A DNA stretch of 64,000 bases, taken from positions 219,960 to 283,959 of the forward strand of contig NZ_NFIV01000002.1 of the NCBI RefSeq assembly GCF_002159555.1, in the 5' to 3' direction. Under the pieces are notes generated by a model. The model was given only the letters and a program-made list of their open reading frames with translations. It had not been told where the DNA came from and did not search any database. The translations under genes and the position numbers were made by a program. Shown piece after piece: positions 26,176-35,467 of the stretch; positions within the stretch are counted from its first letter, which is position 1, and each line of letters starts with the position of its first letter. Source of the stretch: Muribaculum sp. An289 (GTDB lineage Bacteria > Bacteroidota > Bacteroidia > Bacteroidales > UBA932).

Positions 26176-26652
26176 ATGGAACAGAAATTTTTTACGATAA
26201 AATTCGATGAATATTCTTCGGCTGACGAGCTTCCGGCTGAAGACAGGGAACTGGTGCTTGCCGCCCGGGAGGCGACGGGCGGTTCATATGCTCCTTTTTC
26301 CAAATTCAATGTCGGCGCGGCTGTCAGGCTCGCGGACGGGACCGTCATCAAAGGGGCCAATCAGGAAAATGCGGCCTTCCCGTCGGGACTTTGCGCCGAA
26401 AGGGTAGCCATGTTTTATGCCAATGCCTCACATCCCGATGTGCCTGTCGAAACATTGGCGGTAACGGCTTTCCAAAATGGCGATTTTTGCTCAGAGCCCG
26501 CTGCGCCCTGCGGTGCCTGCCGTCAGGTCATGGCCGAAGTGCAGAAGCGTTCCGGCAAGAAGATGCGTGTAATCCTTGCGGGGAAGGACCGGATTTATGT
26601 CTTTCCGTCAGTCGATTCGATACTGCCTCTGATTTTCAATAATCTGGATTAA
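26176..26652 (+). CDS. cdd: Cytidine deaminase
   Basis: This 158-residue enzyme deaminates cytidine and deoxycytidine to uridines for pyrimidine salvage. The substrate loop SKFNVGAAV, the catalytic GLCAERVAM motif (Glu as proton shuttle, first Cys ligand) and the second zinc motif PCGACRQVM are intact. Length is slightly above the 130-residue tetrameric type owing to an N-terminal extension. Confidence 0.95.
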   Translation: MEQKFFTIKFDEYSSADELPAEDRELVLAAREATGGSYAPFSKFNVGAAVRLADGTVIKGANQENAAFPSGLCAERVAMFYANASHPDVPVETLAVTAFQNGDFCSEPAAPCGACRQVMAEVQKRSGKKMRVILAGKDRIYVFPSVDSILPLIFNNLD

Positions 26653-26715
26653 TAACCTTGGTAATCTGGGCTAATAATCTGGATTGAAAAATTTTTGCAA
26701 TATCGGAAAAATGTT

Positions 26716-26723
26716 TACCTTTG
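26716..26723 (+). promoter_or_regulatory. Promoter of SRP RNA
   Basis: TACCTTTG at 26716-26723 with TTTG at 26694-26697 and an 18-nt spacer is a clean Bacteroidetes promoter. The predicted start is at the first base of the SRP RNA stem, about 6 nt downstream. Confidence 0.75.
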
Positions 26724-26728
26724 CATTC

Positions 26729-26825
26729 GGGTAAGTCATACACGACCAGCTCCTATTGAACTCCCCCAGGGCCGGAAGGCAGCAAGGGTAGATGGTTGTA
26801 GCGGTGCGATGTATTCAGCTTACCC
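26729..26825 (+). ncRNA. ffs: Signal recognition particle RNA (4.5S-type)
   Basis: A stretch of about 97 nt contains the SRP helix-8 signature GGGCCGGAAGGCAGCAAGGG near 26770, which includes the GGAA tetraloop motif and the asymmetric internal loop bound by Ffh. The outer arms GGGTAAG (26729-26735) and CTTACCC (26819-26825) pair to close the rod. A T-rich tract follows immediately and would end transcription. The RNA forms the scaffold of the protein-targeting particle with Ffh. Confidence 0.88.
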
Positions 26826-27431
26826 TTTTTCTTTTTTAGCATACCCTTTTCATTTTGCCCGCTCCCCCGGGAATATTGTTCCCAACGGTATTCCTCATCT
26901 GTCTTTTTAGGGGGGGAAGTGAACCATTTTCCCGCTTTTTTGGTGCACTTTCCTGCCGAAAATGTTGATTTTACCGCCATTTCGCCGTTTTTCCCGGGGA
27001 AAGTGAACCAGTTTGCCGCGAATCAGGTGCACTTTCCCCTTTATTAAATACCGATAGTCAACACATCCATAAAGTTGGCTACACTTCACGGTTCCATTTC
27101 GTGATAGAAAAGCGACATCCCGGGAGAAAAAAGACAAAGGCCATGATGAAGGAAGGAAAACCGGATTTTATCGACATATTTTCCACTCCATGTCCATCTT
27201 GTTAAGTTTGATACTGTTGATAATCAGTTAGTTATGAAAATAAGGGCTGGCTTTGGGTATCTCAGAAAGTACCCAAGCGCAGGATGGTTTTTGATAAATT
27301 ATTAATTATCAATAACTTGTAAAAATACAGGGTGGCTGTCAGGTTCGTCCCGTCCTGAAAAAAGTTTACCTGTCCTGGAAAATTGTAATTGCCTCATGGC
27401 TTTCTGTTGTTGACGGCTTCCCCTTTTCAGC
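26826..27431. repeat. Intergenic region with two imperfect inverted-repeat units
   Basis: After the T-tract of the SRP RNA (26826-26838) there is no convincing gene. Two related units occur. Unit 1 has arms at 26915-26925 (GGAAGTGAACC) and 26942-26953 (GGTGCACTTTCC). Unit 2 has arms at 26996-27009 (GGGGAAAGTGAACC) and 27026-27039 (GGTGCACTTTCCCC), 13 of 14 paired. A small GGGTA/TACCC hairpin and an AT-rich TTGATAA/TTATCAA inverted repeat lie near 27258-27310. A 76-residue minus-strand frame over the units only reflects the repeats. Confidence 0.6.
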
Positions 27432-28901
27432 CTACTTCCCTGCCGCCAGTCCTGCTGCCAGTCCTGCTGCCAGTCCGGCAGCATGCCCTGTAGACCAGGC
27501 AATCTGGAGGTTGTATCCCCCGGTGTCCCCGTCGATGTCGAGGATTTCACCGGCAAAGTACAGACCAGGGACGAGTTTTGATTCCATTGTTTTTGGATTG
27601 ACTTCATCGTCAGAAATGCCGCCGGCAGTGATGACCGCCCGCTCGTAGCCGGTGTATCCTTCGATTGCAAAGTCCCATTTTTTTAATGAAGCGGCAAGTC
27701 CGTAACGTTTGATATTGGCCTTGTTCGTTGCCGCAAGGGCTTTTGCGATAGAAGTCGGGATTAAGGAAGACAGGATTGATACCGGAATGGAAGATTCCGT
27801 GTGTGACTTGCTGCCATCGAGCATGCCGGCATTACCGAGCTTCTTTTCGAGTTGGTTTTCATCCAATGCCGGTTTCAAGTCGATGCGTACGGTTACGGAA
27901 GCTCCGTTTGCCAATGCTTTCACGGCCTTTCTGCTGACCCTGAAACCAAGTGCTCCTTCGATTCCTCCATCGGTAAAATCGAGTTCGCCGAATTCTTCCT
28001 GTACGAGGCTGCCGTTGATGAAAAGGTACAGGGACACGTTTTTGAGATGGATTCCTTCGAGAAGTTTCCGTGATGTCGCGTATCCTGCCGGCCGTAAGGC
28101 TGTCAGGGAAGGAAAACAGGGCACAATCTTGTGGCCGAGTGCTGTTGCCATGGGATAGCCGTCTCCTTCTGAGCCGGTGCCCGGGTAGGAGAGGCCGCCG
28201 GTAGCCAATATGACGGCTTTCGCTGTAATCATGCTGCGTTCCGGAATGCCATTGCCACCCTGAATACCATTGCCACCCTGAATTCCACAGTTGCTGCCAC
28301 CCGGAATGCCACAGTTGTTGCCGCGTTTCGGAATGTCCGAACGGCGGCCGGCCATCGTGTAGAATATGTGGAAAAATCCTTCGGGAGTTTTTTCTATCTT
28401 TTCAACTTTCAGCCCGCACCGTATTTCGACTCCGGAACGTTTCAGGCTGCCGGCGAGGGTGTCCACGACATCCATCGCCTTCATCGATGCGGGGAAGACC
28501 CGCCTTCCTCTCTCTGTCACGCAATCAAGCCCCATCGCATTGAAAGCCGCTATTGTGTCCGATGGCGTGAAAGCCCGGAAGGCATGTTTCAGAAGATTTG
28601 GCTTGGGATGTATGTGTAGTGAAAATTCGTCCCAGTCACAGGCGTTCGTCAGATTGCACCGGCCCTTGCCGGTAACCAGGATTTTCCTCCCCGGACGGGG
28701 CATTTTTTCGAGAATCACGACGGACAGGTCTTTACCGGCTTTTTTTGCCGTAAGGGCAGCCATCATGCCGGAAGCCCCGCCGCCTATGACGACTATGTCC
28801 GCCACTTCCTCCGTGCCGTAGCTGCCAAGTCGTGCAGTCCCAGCCCTGCCAGCCTCCTGTGCAGTCCCGGCCCTGCCGGTGGTATTGTCGTTTTCTTTCA
28901 T
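27432..28901 (-). CDS. HI0933/BaiN-family flavoprotein with minisatellite inserts
   Basis: This 489-residue NAD(P)/FAD-dependent oxidoreductase has the FAD motif VVIGGGASGMMAALTA near residue 38, then GRKILVTGKGRCNLTN, the ATGG motif VILATGGLSYPGTGS, and the C-terminal FAGEILDIDGDTGGYNLQIAWSTGHAAG. All are typical of the YhiN/HI0933 family, whose reaction is generally unknown. Three low-complexity segments come from tandem DNA repeats: TGRAGTAQEAGRAGTA at the N-terminus, CGIPGGSNCGIQGG...GIQGG in the middle, and AAGLAAGLAAGLAAGK at the end. These are not part of the usual family sequence. It is the last gene of the dnaN group. Confidence 0.85.
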   Translation of the reverse strand: MKENDNTTGRAGTAQEAGRAGTARLGSYGTEEVADIVVIGGGASGMMAALTAKKAGKDLSVVILEKMPRPGRKILVTGKGRCNLTNACDWDEFSLHIHPKPNLLKHAFRAFTPSDTIAAFNAMGLDCVTERGRRVFPASMKAMDVVDTLAGSLKRSGVEIRCGLKVEKIEKTPEGFFHIFYTMAGRRSDIPKRGNNCGIPGGSNCGIQGGNGIQGGNGIPERSMITAKAVILATGGLSYPGTGSEGDGYPMATALGHKIVPCFPSLTALRPAGYATSRKLLEGIHLKNVSLYLFINGSLVQEEFGELDFTDGGIEGALGFRVSRKAVKALANGASVTVRIDLKPALDENQLEKKLGNAGMLDGSKSHTESSIPVSILSSLIPTSIAKALAATNKANIKRYGLAASLKKWDFAIEGYTGYERAVITAGGISDDEVNPKTMESKLVPGLYFAGEILDIDGDTGGYNLQIAWSTGHAAGLAAGLAAGLAAGK

Positions 28902-28970
28902 GGATTATTTTTCTAAACCTTAGCCGGGCTGGTAAACCGGGACAGGCCCGGTAAACCTGAACAGCCCTGG

Positions 28971-29546
28971 CTACAGGACGGAAATCGAGAAAATGTTTTC
29001 TCCGTTCAACATTCCGCAAAGCTTTTCCCCTGCATGTATGGGCAGCCTTTCGCCGAGTTCCACGGCAACGATGTCTCCTGTGCGCAGGGATGTGCGGACG
29101 GATATCCTGTGCAGTATTTCCGGTATTTCGGCAAACGCCGGATGGCATGCGAATGTCCCGTTTCCGTTCACTGAACGCTCGTTTACCGAAAGCGAAAAAC
29201 TGTTCTCGCTGTTTTCCAGTACGTCTTTGTCAATCAGGGGGAAGGGCAGCAATGAGGTCTTGTCTAAGGAGGAAGCCATGGACAGGCCTGCCGCCGCTCC
29301 GCTTCCGATGATGCTTTCCCCGTAGAGCAGCACCCCGAAGCCTCCCGAGTCATAGTACCTTCCGGCAAACTTTTCGCCGATGGCCTTGCCCGCCCGGCAA
29401 AGCCTGACGAAGAGCACCGGCGAATACGTCAGTTCCGAAACACCGTCGGGAATGTAGTAATCGAAACTTTCCTTCTCCAGTGTCGTGTCGGGCCTGAAAC
29501 AATAGTCCGTGCCGTTGCTGCCGAAAAGTGAAACGATTATATTCAT
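28971..29546 (-). CDS. Divergent FAH-family protein lacking metal ligands
   Basis: This 191-residue protein aligns by eye with the Bacteroidetes fumarylacetoacetate-hydrolase-like proteins of about 200 residues. Matches are RPDTTLEKESFDYYIPDGVSE, then VRLCRAGKAIGEKFAGRYYD, and the late LRTGDIVAVELGE. In ordinary relatives the segment after the IPD motif contains the metal-binding ExE (YEVELVVR-type); here it reads LTYSPVLFVRL, and the TARD motif after RYYD is also gone. The enzyme is therefore probably inactive as a hydrolase/isomerase. It overlaps the exonuclease stop by 4 nt (ATGA-type coupling). Confidence 0.6.
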   Translation of the reverse strand: MNIIVSLFGSNGTDYCFRPDTTLEKESFDYYIPDGVSELTYSPVLFVRLCRAGKAIGEKFAGRYYDSGGFGVLLYGESIIGSGAAAGLSMASSLDKTSLLPFPLIDKDVLENSENSFSLSVNERSVNGNGTFACHPAFAEIPEILHRISVRTSLRTGDIVAVELGERLPIHAGEKLCGMLNGENIFSISVL

Positions 29547-30313
29547 CTGTCATTCCTCAGGGAGAGGTATATGTCCGTGAGCACCTTTTTGGTGTCGAGG
29601 GCAAAATCCCCGTCCATCATCCAACTGTAATAGCTCGGTTCTGTTTTCAGTACTTCCGTCACGAGCTTCCCCTTGTGTTTTCCGAAATTGAATACGGGCC
29701 TGTCGGAATCGTCATAGACGATGCGGCCGGCATAATCGGCAAACCGGGACCTTCTGGAGAAATCGGCAAGGTAGCCCACGTCGTTCTTCAGGTCCGGATA
29801 CCTGTCCAGCTGCGCTTCGAGGACTTCCAGCGTGGCAATGGTGTCCGCTTCGGCCGAATGCGCGTTTTCGAGATCCTTGTCGCAGTAGAATTTGTATGCG
29901 GCGACAAGGGTACGCTGTTCCATTTTGTGGAAAATGTTCTGGACATCTATCATCTTGCGCTTCCGGAAATCGAAGTCCACTCCGGCCCGCAGGAACTCCT
30001 CCGCCAGTATCGGAAGGTCGAATTTGAATGAGTTGTAGCCGGCAAAATCGCAGCCTTTCATCCAGTCGGCCAGACTTTTGGCGATTTGTTTGAAAGTAGG
30101 GCAGTCCTTTACGTCCTCGTTGCTGATGCCGTGTATTTTCCTTGCTTCCTCGGAAATCGGGATTGTCGGATTTATCCGTCTTGTCTTTATTTCCCTGTCC
30201 CCGTTAGGGAACACTTTTACGGCGCAGATTTCCACTATTCTGTCATGCGACACGCTCAGCCCGGTGCTTTCGATGTCGAAAAAAATGATAGGGTTTCTGA
30301 GATTCAGCTGCAT
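29543..30313 (-). CDS. DEDDh 3'-5' exonuclease with ExoX-like C-terminal domain
   Basis: This 256-residue DnaQ-type exonuclease has ExoI FFDIESTGLS (Asp/Glu), ExoII FAGYNSFKFDLPIL and ExoIIIe AHSAEADTIATLEV (His and Asp), together the DEDDh set. The C-terminal segment FNFGKHKGKLVTEVLKTEPSYYSWMM is the small ExoX-like C-terminal module often found in Bacteroidetes versions. It starts 12 nt after dnaN and could act with the sliding clamp in proofreading or repair; whether it is the replicative epsilon subunit is not shown. Confidence 0.9.
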   Translation of the reverse strand: MQLNLRNPIIFFDIESTGLSVSHDRIVEICAVKVFPNGDREIKTRRINPTIPISEEARKIHGISNEDVKDCPTFKQIAKSLADWMKGCDFAGYNSFKFDLPILAEEFLRAGVDFDFRKRKMIDVQNIFHKMEQRTLVAAYKFYCDKDLENAHSAEADTIATLEVLEAQLDRYPDLKNDVGYLADFSRRSRFADYAGRIVYDDSDRPVFNFGKHKGKLVTEVLKTEPSYYSWMMDGDFALDTKKVLTDIYLSLRNDR

Positions 30314-30325
30314 TTCCTTCCTTTT

Positions 30326-31447
30326 TTAATTGATGCGTATCGGCATCAGCAGAGCGCATATCCTGTCCGAGTCTTCATCGGCTTCCGCAGGCAATATTAG
30401 TGCGGCCTTCACCGAGTCCCCGAAACGGATTTCTATTTCGTCGTAAGGCAGATTGCTCAGTATCTCTATGAGGAAAGAGGCCTTGAAGCCTATTTCGAGG
30501 TCGAAACCTTCGTACTGGCAGCTCATCTTTTCAAAAGCCGAAGTGGAGAAGCCGAGGTCCTGGGCCGAAATGTCGAGCTCGTTGTCATGCAGCGACAGCT
30601 TTATCTGGCTCGTGGCCTGGTCGGAACATACGGCCACCCTTCTTACGGCATTGAGCAGCTGTGCCCTTTCCGTAGTCAGTATGTTGGGGTTGTTGGCCGG
30701 TATGACACTCTTGTATGCCGGATACCTGCCTTCGATGAGGCGGCATACGAGGATAGTGCCTTCGAATTCGAAGAATGCGTTTTTGCTGTCGAAGGAAATC
30801 CTCACATTGTCCTCGCTTTTCGACAACAGGCTCTTCAGTATGCCTGCCGGCTTTTTATGCAGGATGAAGCTCGATACTTCCTCGGGCTTGATTTTGTCAG
30901 TCGAATAACATACCAGTTTGTGGGCGTCGGAGGCCACGAGCGTAAGCCCTTCGGCTTCCATGTCGAAAAGGATACCGTTCATTACCGGCCTGAACTCCTC
31001 GTCGGCGGTTGCGTAGATAGTGTAGTTGATGCCGTTCAGCAAAGTCTCCGCCGGAATGTCGAGATGCGATACCGAACTTGCCATTTCAGGGATTTCAGGA
31101 TAATCCGTGGCAGGAAAATAAGGTATCTGGAACTGTCCGTTGGACCAGCTGATTTCCATCGACGTGTCTGTCTTTACTTCGAAACAGAGCGGCTGATCCG
31201 GGAATTCCCTGAGCGAGTCGGTAAGGAGCTTGGCCGGTACGGCAATCGAGCCCTCGCTTTCCACATCGTCGATTTCGACGGTCCTCCTCAGGGTGGTTTC
31301 CATGTCGGAGGCGGTTATTTCCAGAATGTTGCCTTTCAGGACGAACAAAAAGTTTTCAAGTATCGGTTGAACGGTCTTCGAAGAGATAACCCTCTGTACC
31401 GACAGGAGCTCTTTCAGGAGTTCCGAACTGGATGTTGTGAATTTCAT
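30326..31447 (-). CDS. dnaN: DNA polymerase III beta subunit (sliding clamp)
   Basis: This 373-residue ring-forming processivity factor has three DnaN-type domains. Typical segments are the N-terminal MKFTTSSSELLKELLSVQRVISSKTVQPILENF, AVPAKLLTDSLREFP, the central FRPVMNGILFDMEAEGLTLVASDAHKL and the terminal ALLMPIRIN, which forms part of the hydrophobic partner-binding groove. It is the first gene of a minus-strand run with an exonuclease, an FAH-like protein and a flavoprotein, and is divergent from htrA. Confidence 0.97.
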   Translation of the reverse strand: MKFTTSSSELLKELLSVQRVISSKTVQPILENFLFVLKGNILEITASDMETTLRRTVEIDDVESEGSIAVPAKLLTDSLREFPDQPLCFEVKTDTSMEISWSNGQFQIPYFPATDYPEIPEMASSVSHLDIPAETLLNGINYTIYATADEEFRPVMNGILFDMEAEGLTLVASDAHKLVCYSTDKIKPEEVSSFILHKKPAGILKSLLSKSEDNVRISFDSKNAFFEFEGTILVCRLIEGRYPAYKSVIPANNPNILTTERAQLLNAVRRVAVCSDQATSQIKLSLHDNELDISAQDLGFSTSAFEKMSCQYEGFDLEIGFKASFLIEILSNLPYDEIEIRFGDSVKAALILPAEADEDSDRICALLMPIRIN

Positions 31448-31578
31448 ATAATAATTGTTTTAATTTTCATGTTAAAAACGGCATAACAGACTACAAATGT
31501 AGTTATAATTTTTGAAAAATAAAAGGAATGCCGCTGGCATGTATTTTGATTTTTCAGTGCGCCATAAAAACAAAAGAT

Positions 31579-32709
31579 ATGAAAAGGAATTACATACTTG
31601 TCATCGTTCTGGCAATCGTTTTCGGCGCCGCTGCGGCGTATTTTACCACTGACAGGATGCTGGAAAAATCTGCGGACAGGATTTCCGTGGTGAGGAACGA
31701 CTCTTCCGGAATCACCCGGTCTGTCAATCTGTCAGCCGACGATTATCCCGATTTCACTTTCGCGGCGGAAAGCGCCGTCGAGGCCGTGGTATCGGTTACG
31801 GTCGTCAAACGTTCAGAAACTTACGTCCCGTCAGGGATTCTCGGACTCTTTTTCGGTTACGGCCAGACCGTCCCCCGCGAACAGATAGGTTCCGGTTCAG
31901 GGGTGATTATCACTCCGGACGGCTATATCCTGACCAACAATCATGTAGTGGAAGGGGCCACTGAAATAGAGGTGACGATGAATGACAACACTACATATTC
32001 GGCCGACCTGATAGGGACGGACCCGGCTACGGATGTGGCTGTGATAAAGGTGGACGGCGAAAGCCTTCCTACCATTCCGGTCGCCGACAGCGACAATCTG
32101 CGCATAGGCGAGTGGGTGCTGGCCATAGGGAGCCCTTATCAATTGCAGTCCACGATAACGGCCGGTATCGTCAGCGCCAAAGGCAGGAAAATGCCTAATT
32201 ATACAGGGGAATTCAAAATCGAGTCGTTCATACAGACCGATGCCGCCGTGAATCCCGGAAACAGCGGCGGGGCCCTTGTGGACAAGACCGGAGCCCTCGT
32301 GGGCATCAATACGGCCATAATATCGGAAACGGGCGCATATTCGGGGTATTCTTTCGCGATTCCGTCAAACATGGCGATGGAGGTCGCCGACGACATCATA
32401 CAGTACGGTTCGGTCCACCGCGCCTCGTTGGGAATAGTCATGCAGAATATTGATAAAAATTTTTCATCGCAATTGAAACTTTCTTCCGAAGATGGCGTAT
32501 ATATTACCGGAGTCGTTCCGGGAGGAAATGCCGACAAGGCAGGAATAAGGGCCGGAGACGTGCTTCTGAAGATAGGTTCCGAGCCTGCCAGGGATGCCGA
32601 AGCCGTGCGTGAACTGATAAGTTCCTACAGGCAGGGCGAAAAGGTGGATGTCACGGTTTCGAGAAGGGGACGGGAACTTGTCATGGAGGTCGTCTTCGCG
32701 GAACGGTAG
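31579..32709 (+). CDS. HtrA/DegP-type periplasmic serine protease
   Basis: This 376-residue trypsin-like protease has an N-terminal membrane anchor or signal ([18 protein letters not shown]). The triad is visible: His122 in TNNHVVE, Asp152 in ATDVAV, Ser229 in NPGNSGGA. A single C-terminal PDZ domain ([12 protein letters not shown]...[24 protein letters not shown]) makes it closer to DegS-like layout than to two-PDZ DegP. The role is envelope protein quality control. The start at 31579 gives the signal sequence directly; an upstream in-frame start is rejected. Confidence 0.93.
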   Translation: MKRNYILVIVLAIVFGAAAAYFTTDRMLEKSADRISVVRNDSSGITRSVNLSADDYPDFTFAAESAVEAVVSVTVVKRSETYVPSGILGLFFGYGQTVPREQIGSGSGVIITPDGYILTNNHVVEGATEIEVTMNDNTTYSADLIGTDPATDVAVIKVDGESLPTIPVADSDNLRIGEWVLAIGSPYQLQSTITAGIVSAKGRKMPNYTGEFKIESFIQTDAAVNPGNSGGALVDKTGALVGINTAIISETGAYSGYSFAIPSNMAMEVADDIIQYGSVHRASLGIVMQNIDKNFSSQLKLSSEDGVYITGVVPGGNADKAGIRAGDVLLKIGSEPARDAEAVRELISSYRQGEKVDVTVSRRGRELVMEVVFAER

Positions 32710-32744
32710 CCGTCAGACAGAAAGAAAAGGAGACAGTTTTTATA

Positions 32745-33605
32745 ATGAGACAATTAAAGATTACAAAATCCATTACCAACAGGGAAAGCGCTTCCCTGGA
32801 TAAGTATCTTCAGGAAATAGGCCGTGAAGAGCTTATAACCGTAGAGGAAGAAGTGGAACTCGCCCAAAGGATACGCCAGGGTGACCAGGCGGCCTTGGAC
32901 AAACTTACCAAGGCAAACCTCAGATTCGTGGTTTCCGTGGCAAAGCAGTACCAGAACCAGGGGCTCAGCCTCCCGGACCTGATTAACGAAGGCAATCTCG
33001 GCCTTATCAAGGCTGCGGAAAAATTCGATGAAACAAGGGGCTTCAAGTTCATATCCTATGCGGTGTGGTGGATCAGACAGTCCATACTTCAGGCTTTGGC
33101 CGAGCAGTCGAGGATTGTAAGGCTGCCGTTGAACCAGGTCGGTTCCCTGAACAAGATAAACAAGGCGCTTTCGAAATTCGAGCAGGAAAACGAGCGTATG
33201 CCTTCCTCAGAGGAGCTCGCCGAGATGCTCGATATCCCTCAGGACAAGATTTCGGATACCCTGCGCGTTTCGGGCCGCCATGTTTCCGTGGACGCCCCTT
33301 TCGTGGAAGGGGAGGACAACAACCTTCTGGACGTGCTGCCGAACAACGATTCGCCTAATGCCGACAAGGGACTGGTATACGAATCCCTCCATAAGGAAAT
33401 AGAAAGGGCCCTGTCCACCCTTGCCGACAGGGAAAGGGATATCATCAAATATTTCTTCGGCATCGGATGCCAGGAAAAGACCCTTGAGGAAATAGGTGCG
33501 GAACTCAACCTCACCCGCGAGCGCGTAAGGCAGATTAAGGAAAAGGCCATCAGAAGGCTTAAAAACAATTCAAGGAGCAAGCTCCTCAAGAGTTATTTGG
33601 GATAA
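32745..33605 (+). CDS. rpoD: Primary RNA polymerase sigma factor
   Basis: This 286-residue sigma-70 factor is of the short Bacteroidetes primary type, lacking the acidic region 1.1. Region 1.2 and 2 are [61 protein letters not shown]; region 3 is [14 protein letters not shown]...; region 4 is [43 protein letters not shown]. It reads the TTTG/TAnnTTTG promoters noted in this window. It follows htrA by 35 nt. Confidence 0.96.
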   Translation: MRQLKITKSITNRESASLDKYLQEIGREELITVEEEVELAQRIRQGDQAALDKLTKANLRFVVSVAKQYQNQGLSLPDLINEGNLGLIKAAEKFDETRGFKFISYAVWWIRQSILQALAEQSRIVRLPLNQVGSLNKINKALSKFEQENERMPSSEELAEMLDIPQDKISDTLRVSGRHVSVDAPFVEGEDNNLLDVLPNNDSPNADKGLVYESLHKEIERALSTLADRERDIIKYFFGIGCQEKTLEEIGAELNLTRERVRQIKEKAIRRLKNNSRSKLLKSYLG

Positions 33606-33679
33606 TCCCGGGAGCTGCCCCGGACACCCGTCCGCATGGCAGCAGTCCCTTTTATTAATTGAAAACTAATACGATTTTT

Positions 33680-35464
33680 ATGAATCCTGACATATTTCTG
33701 GCTTCGAAATGCAAGGAAGCCGTTTCGGCGTTGTACGGTTTCGAGCCTGCCGACGGGCAGGTCCAGATTCAGTCCACAAGGAAAGAATTCGAGGGAGACT
33801 ACACTCTGGTAGTCTTTCCTTTTGTAAAGGCAGCCAAATGCGCTCCGGAGGCATGCGCCGGGGCCATAGGCAAATGGCTCTCGGAAAATGTGTCCGAGGT
33901 GGCTTCGTACAATGTGATAAAAGGTTTTCTCAATATTTCGCTTTCCCCTCTTTTCTGGAACGAGGCTCTGGAGGAAATCACTTCTTCTGAGGATTTCGGC
34001 CAGCTTCCTTCCAACGGAAAGACGGTCATGGTGGAATTTTCGTCCCCGAATACCAACAAGCCTCTGCATCTCGGCCATGTCAGGAACATCCTTCTCGGCT
34101 GGTCTGTTTCCGAACTCATGAAGGCCGGCGGATACAGGGTAATCCGTGTCAATCTCGTGAATGACCGCGGTATCCATATCTGCAAGTCCATGATAGCCTG
34201 GCTGAAGACCGGCAACGGTGTCACTCCGCAGTCTTCCGGCATAAAGGGCGACCATCTCGTAGGGGATTTTTACGTGAAGTTCAACGACCTCTATAAGGAG
34301 GAAGTCGAGAAGCTGGTTTCCGAAGGCGTGACGAAGGAGGAGGCCGAGAAAAACGCGCCAATCCTGAAAGAGGCCCAGGAAATGCTGGTAAAATGGGAAC
34401 AGGGCGACAAGGATACCGTGGAGCTCTGGAAAACCATGAACGGCTGGGTTTACGAGGGTTTCGACAAGACTTACGGAGAGCTCGGCATCGTTTTCGACAA
34501 GACTTATTATGAATCACAGACCTATCTTCTCGGCAAGTCATTGGTGCAGAAAGGGCTCGATATGGGAGTCTTCGAGAAGGCCGAAGACGGCTCGGTATGG
34601 TGCGACCTCACGGCGGACGGCCTTGACCGCAAGCTCCTGCTCCGCAAGGACGGTACTTCGGTCTACATTACCCAGGATTTGGGTACGGCTTCACAGCGTT
34701 TTTCCGAATACAACCTTGATGAACACATATATGTCGTCGGCAATGAACAGAACTACCATTTCCAGGTCCTGAAGCTGATTCTCGGGAAACTCGGTTTCCC
34801 GTGGGCCGGTTCAATACACCATCTTTCATACGGTATGGTCGAACTTCCTGACGGGAAGATGAAATCCCGCGAAGGGACAGTCGTCGATGCGGACGACCTC
34901 ATCGAGAAAATGTATGAGACTGCCAAGGAGATGACCGTCGAGCATGGGAAGACGGACGGTTTTTCCGATGCCGAATGCGATGAACTCTCGAAAACAATCG
35001 GCCTCGGTGCCCTGAAGTATTTTATTATAAAGGTAGACCCGAAGAAGACAATGCTCTTCGACCCTAACGAATCGATTGATTTCAACGGCAATACCGGTCC
35101 TTTCATACAGTATACCCATGCGCGTATCAAGTCGATTCTGCGCAAGGCAAAGGAAAACGGGATGGAAGCGGGGGCATTGCCGCAGGGAGTGGAGCCGTCT
35201 GCAAAGGAAATCCGCATTATAAAGATTCTGAACGACTTTCCTGCACGCATAGCCGACGGGGTGGAACAGCATTCTCCGGCAGTCATAGCCAACTATGCAT
35301 ACGACCTCGCCAAAGAGTTCAACCAGTATTATCATGACACTCCGATATTGAGGGAGCCGGATGGGAAAGTGCTTGCGTACCGCCTCGTCCTGATTTCCGA
35401 CATTGCGAAGGTACTGGTGAAGGCGATGGGCATCCTCGGAATCAGGCTGCCTGAAAGGATGTAG
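33680..35464 (+). CDS. argS: Arginyl-tRNA synthetase
   Basis: This class I synthetase has about 594 residues from the ATG at 33680. It has the HIGH-type motif SSPNTNKPLHLGHVRNILLG, an N-terminal Arg-tRNA additional domain, the KMSKS equivalent GKMKSREGTVV and a C-terminal DALR anticodon-binding domain (ALKYFIIKVDPKKTMLFDP to the end). The start is set by MNPDIFLASKCKEAV; a TTG seven codons upstream is rejected. Confidence 0.97.
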   Translation: MNPDIFLASKCKEAVSALYGFEPADGQVQIQSTRKEFEGDYTLVVFPFVKAAKCAPEACAGAIGKWLSENVSEVASYNVIKGFLNISLSPLFWNEALEEITSSEDFGQLPSNGKTVMVEFSSPNTNKPLHLGHVRNILLGWSVSELMKAGGYRVIRVNLVNDRGIHICKSMIAWLKTGNGVTPQSSGIKGDHLVGDFYVKFNDLYKEEVEKLVSEGVTKEEAEKNAPILKEAQEMLVKWEQGDKDTVELWKTMNGWVYEGFDKTYGELGIVFDKTYYESQTYLLGKSLVQKGLDMGVFEKAEDGSVWCDLTADGLDRKLLLRKDGTSVYITQDLGTASQRFSEYNLDEHIYVVGNEQNYHFQVLKLILGKLGFPWAGSIHHLSYGMVELPDGKMKSREGTVVDADDLIEKMYETAKEMTVEHGKTDGFSDAECDELSKTIGLGALKYFIIKVDPKKTMLFDPNESIDFNGNTGPFIQYTHARIKSILRKAKENGMEAGALPQGVEPSAKEIRIIKILNDFPARIADGVEQHSPAVIANYAYDLAKEFNQYYHDTPILREPDGKVLAYRLVLISDIAKVLVKAMGILGIRLPERM

Positions 35465-35467
35465 GCC

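Noticed and set aside
26907..27137. 76-residue minus-strand frame with internal GKxVHFP repeats
   Set aside because: The peptide repetition follows directly from the two inverted-repeat DNA units; no start signals or domain.
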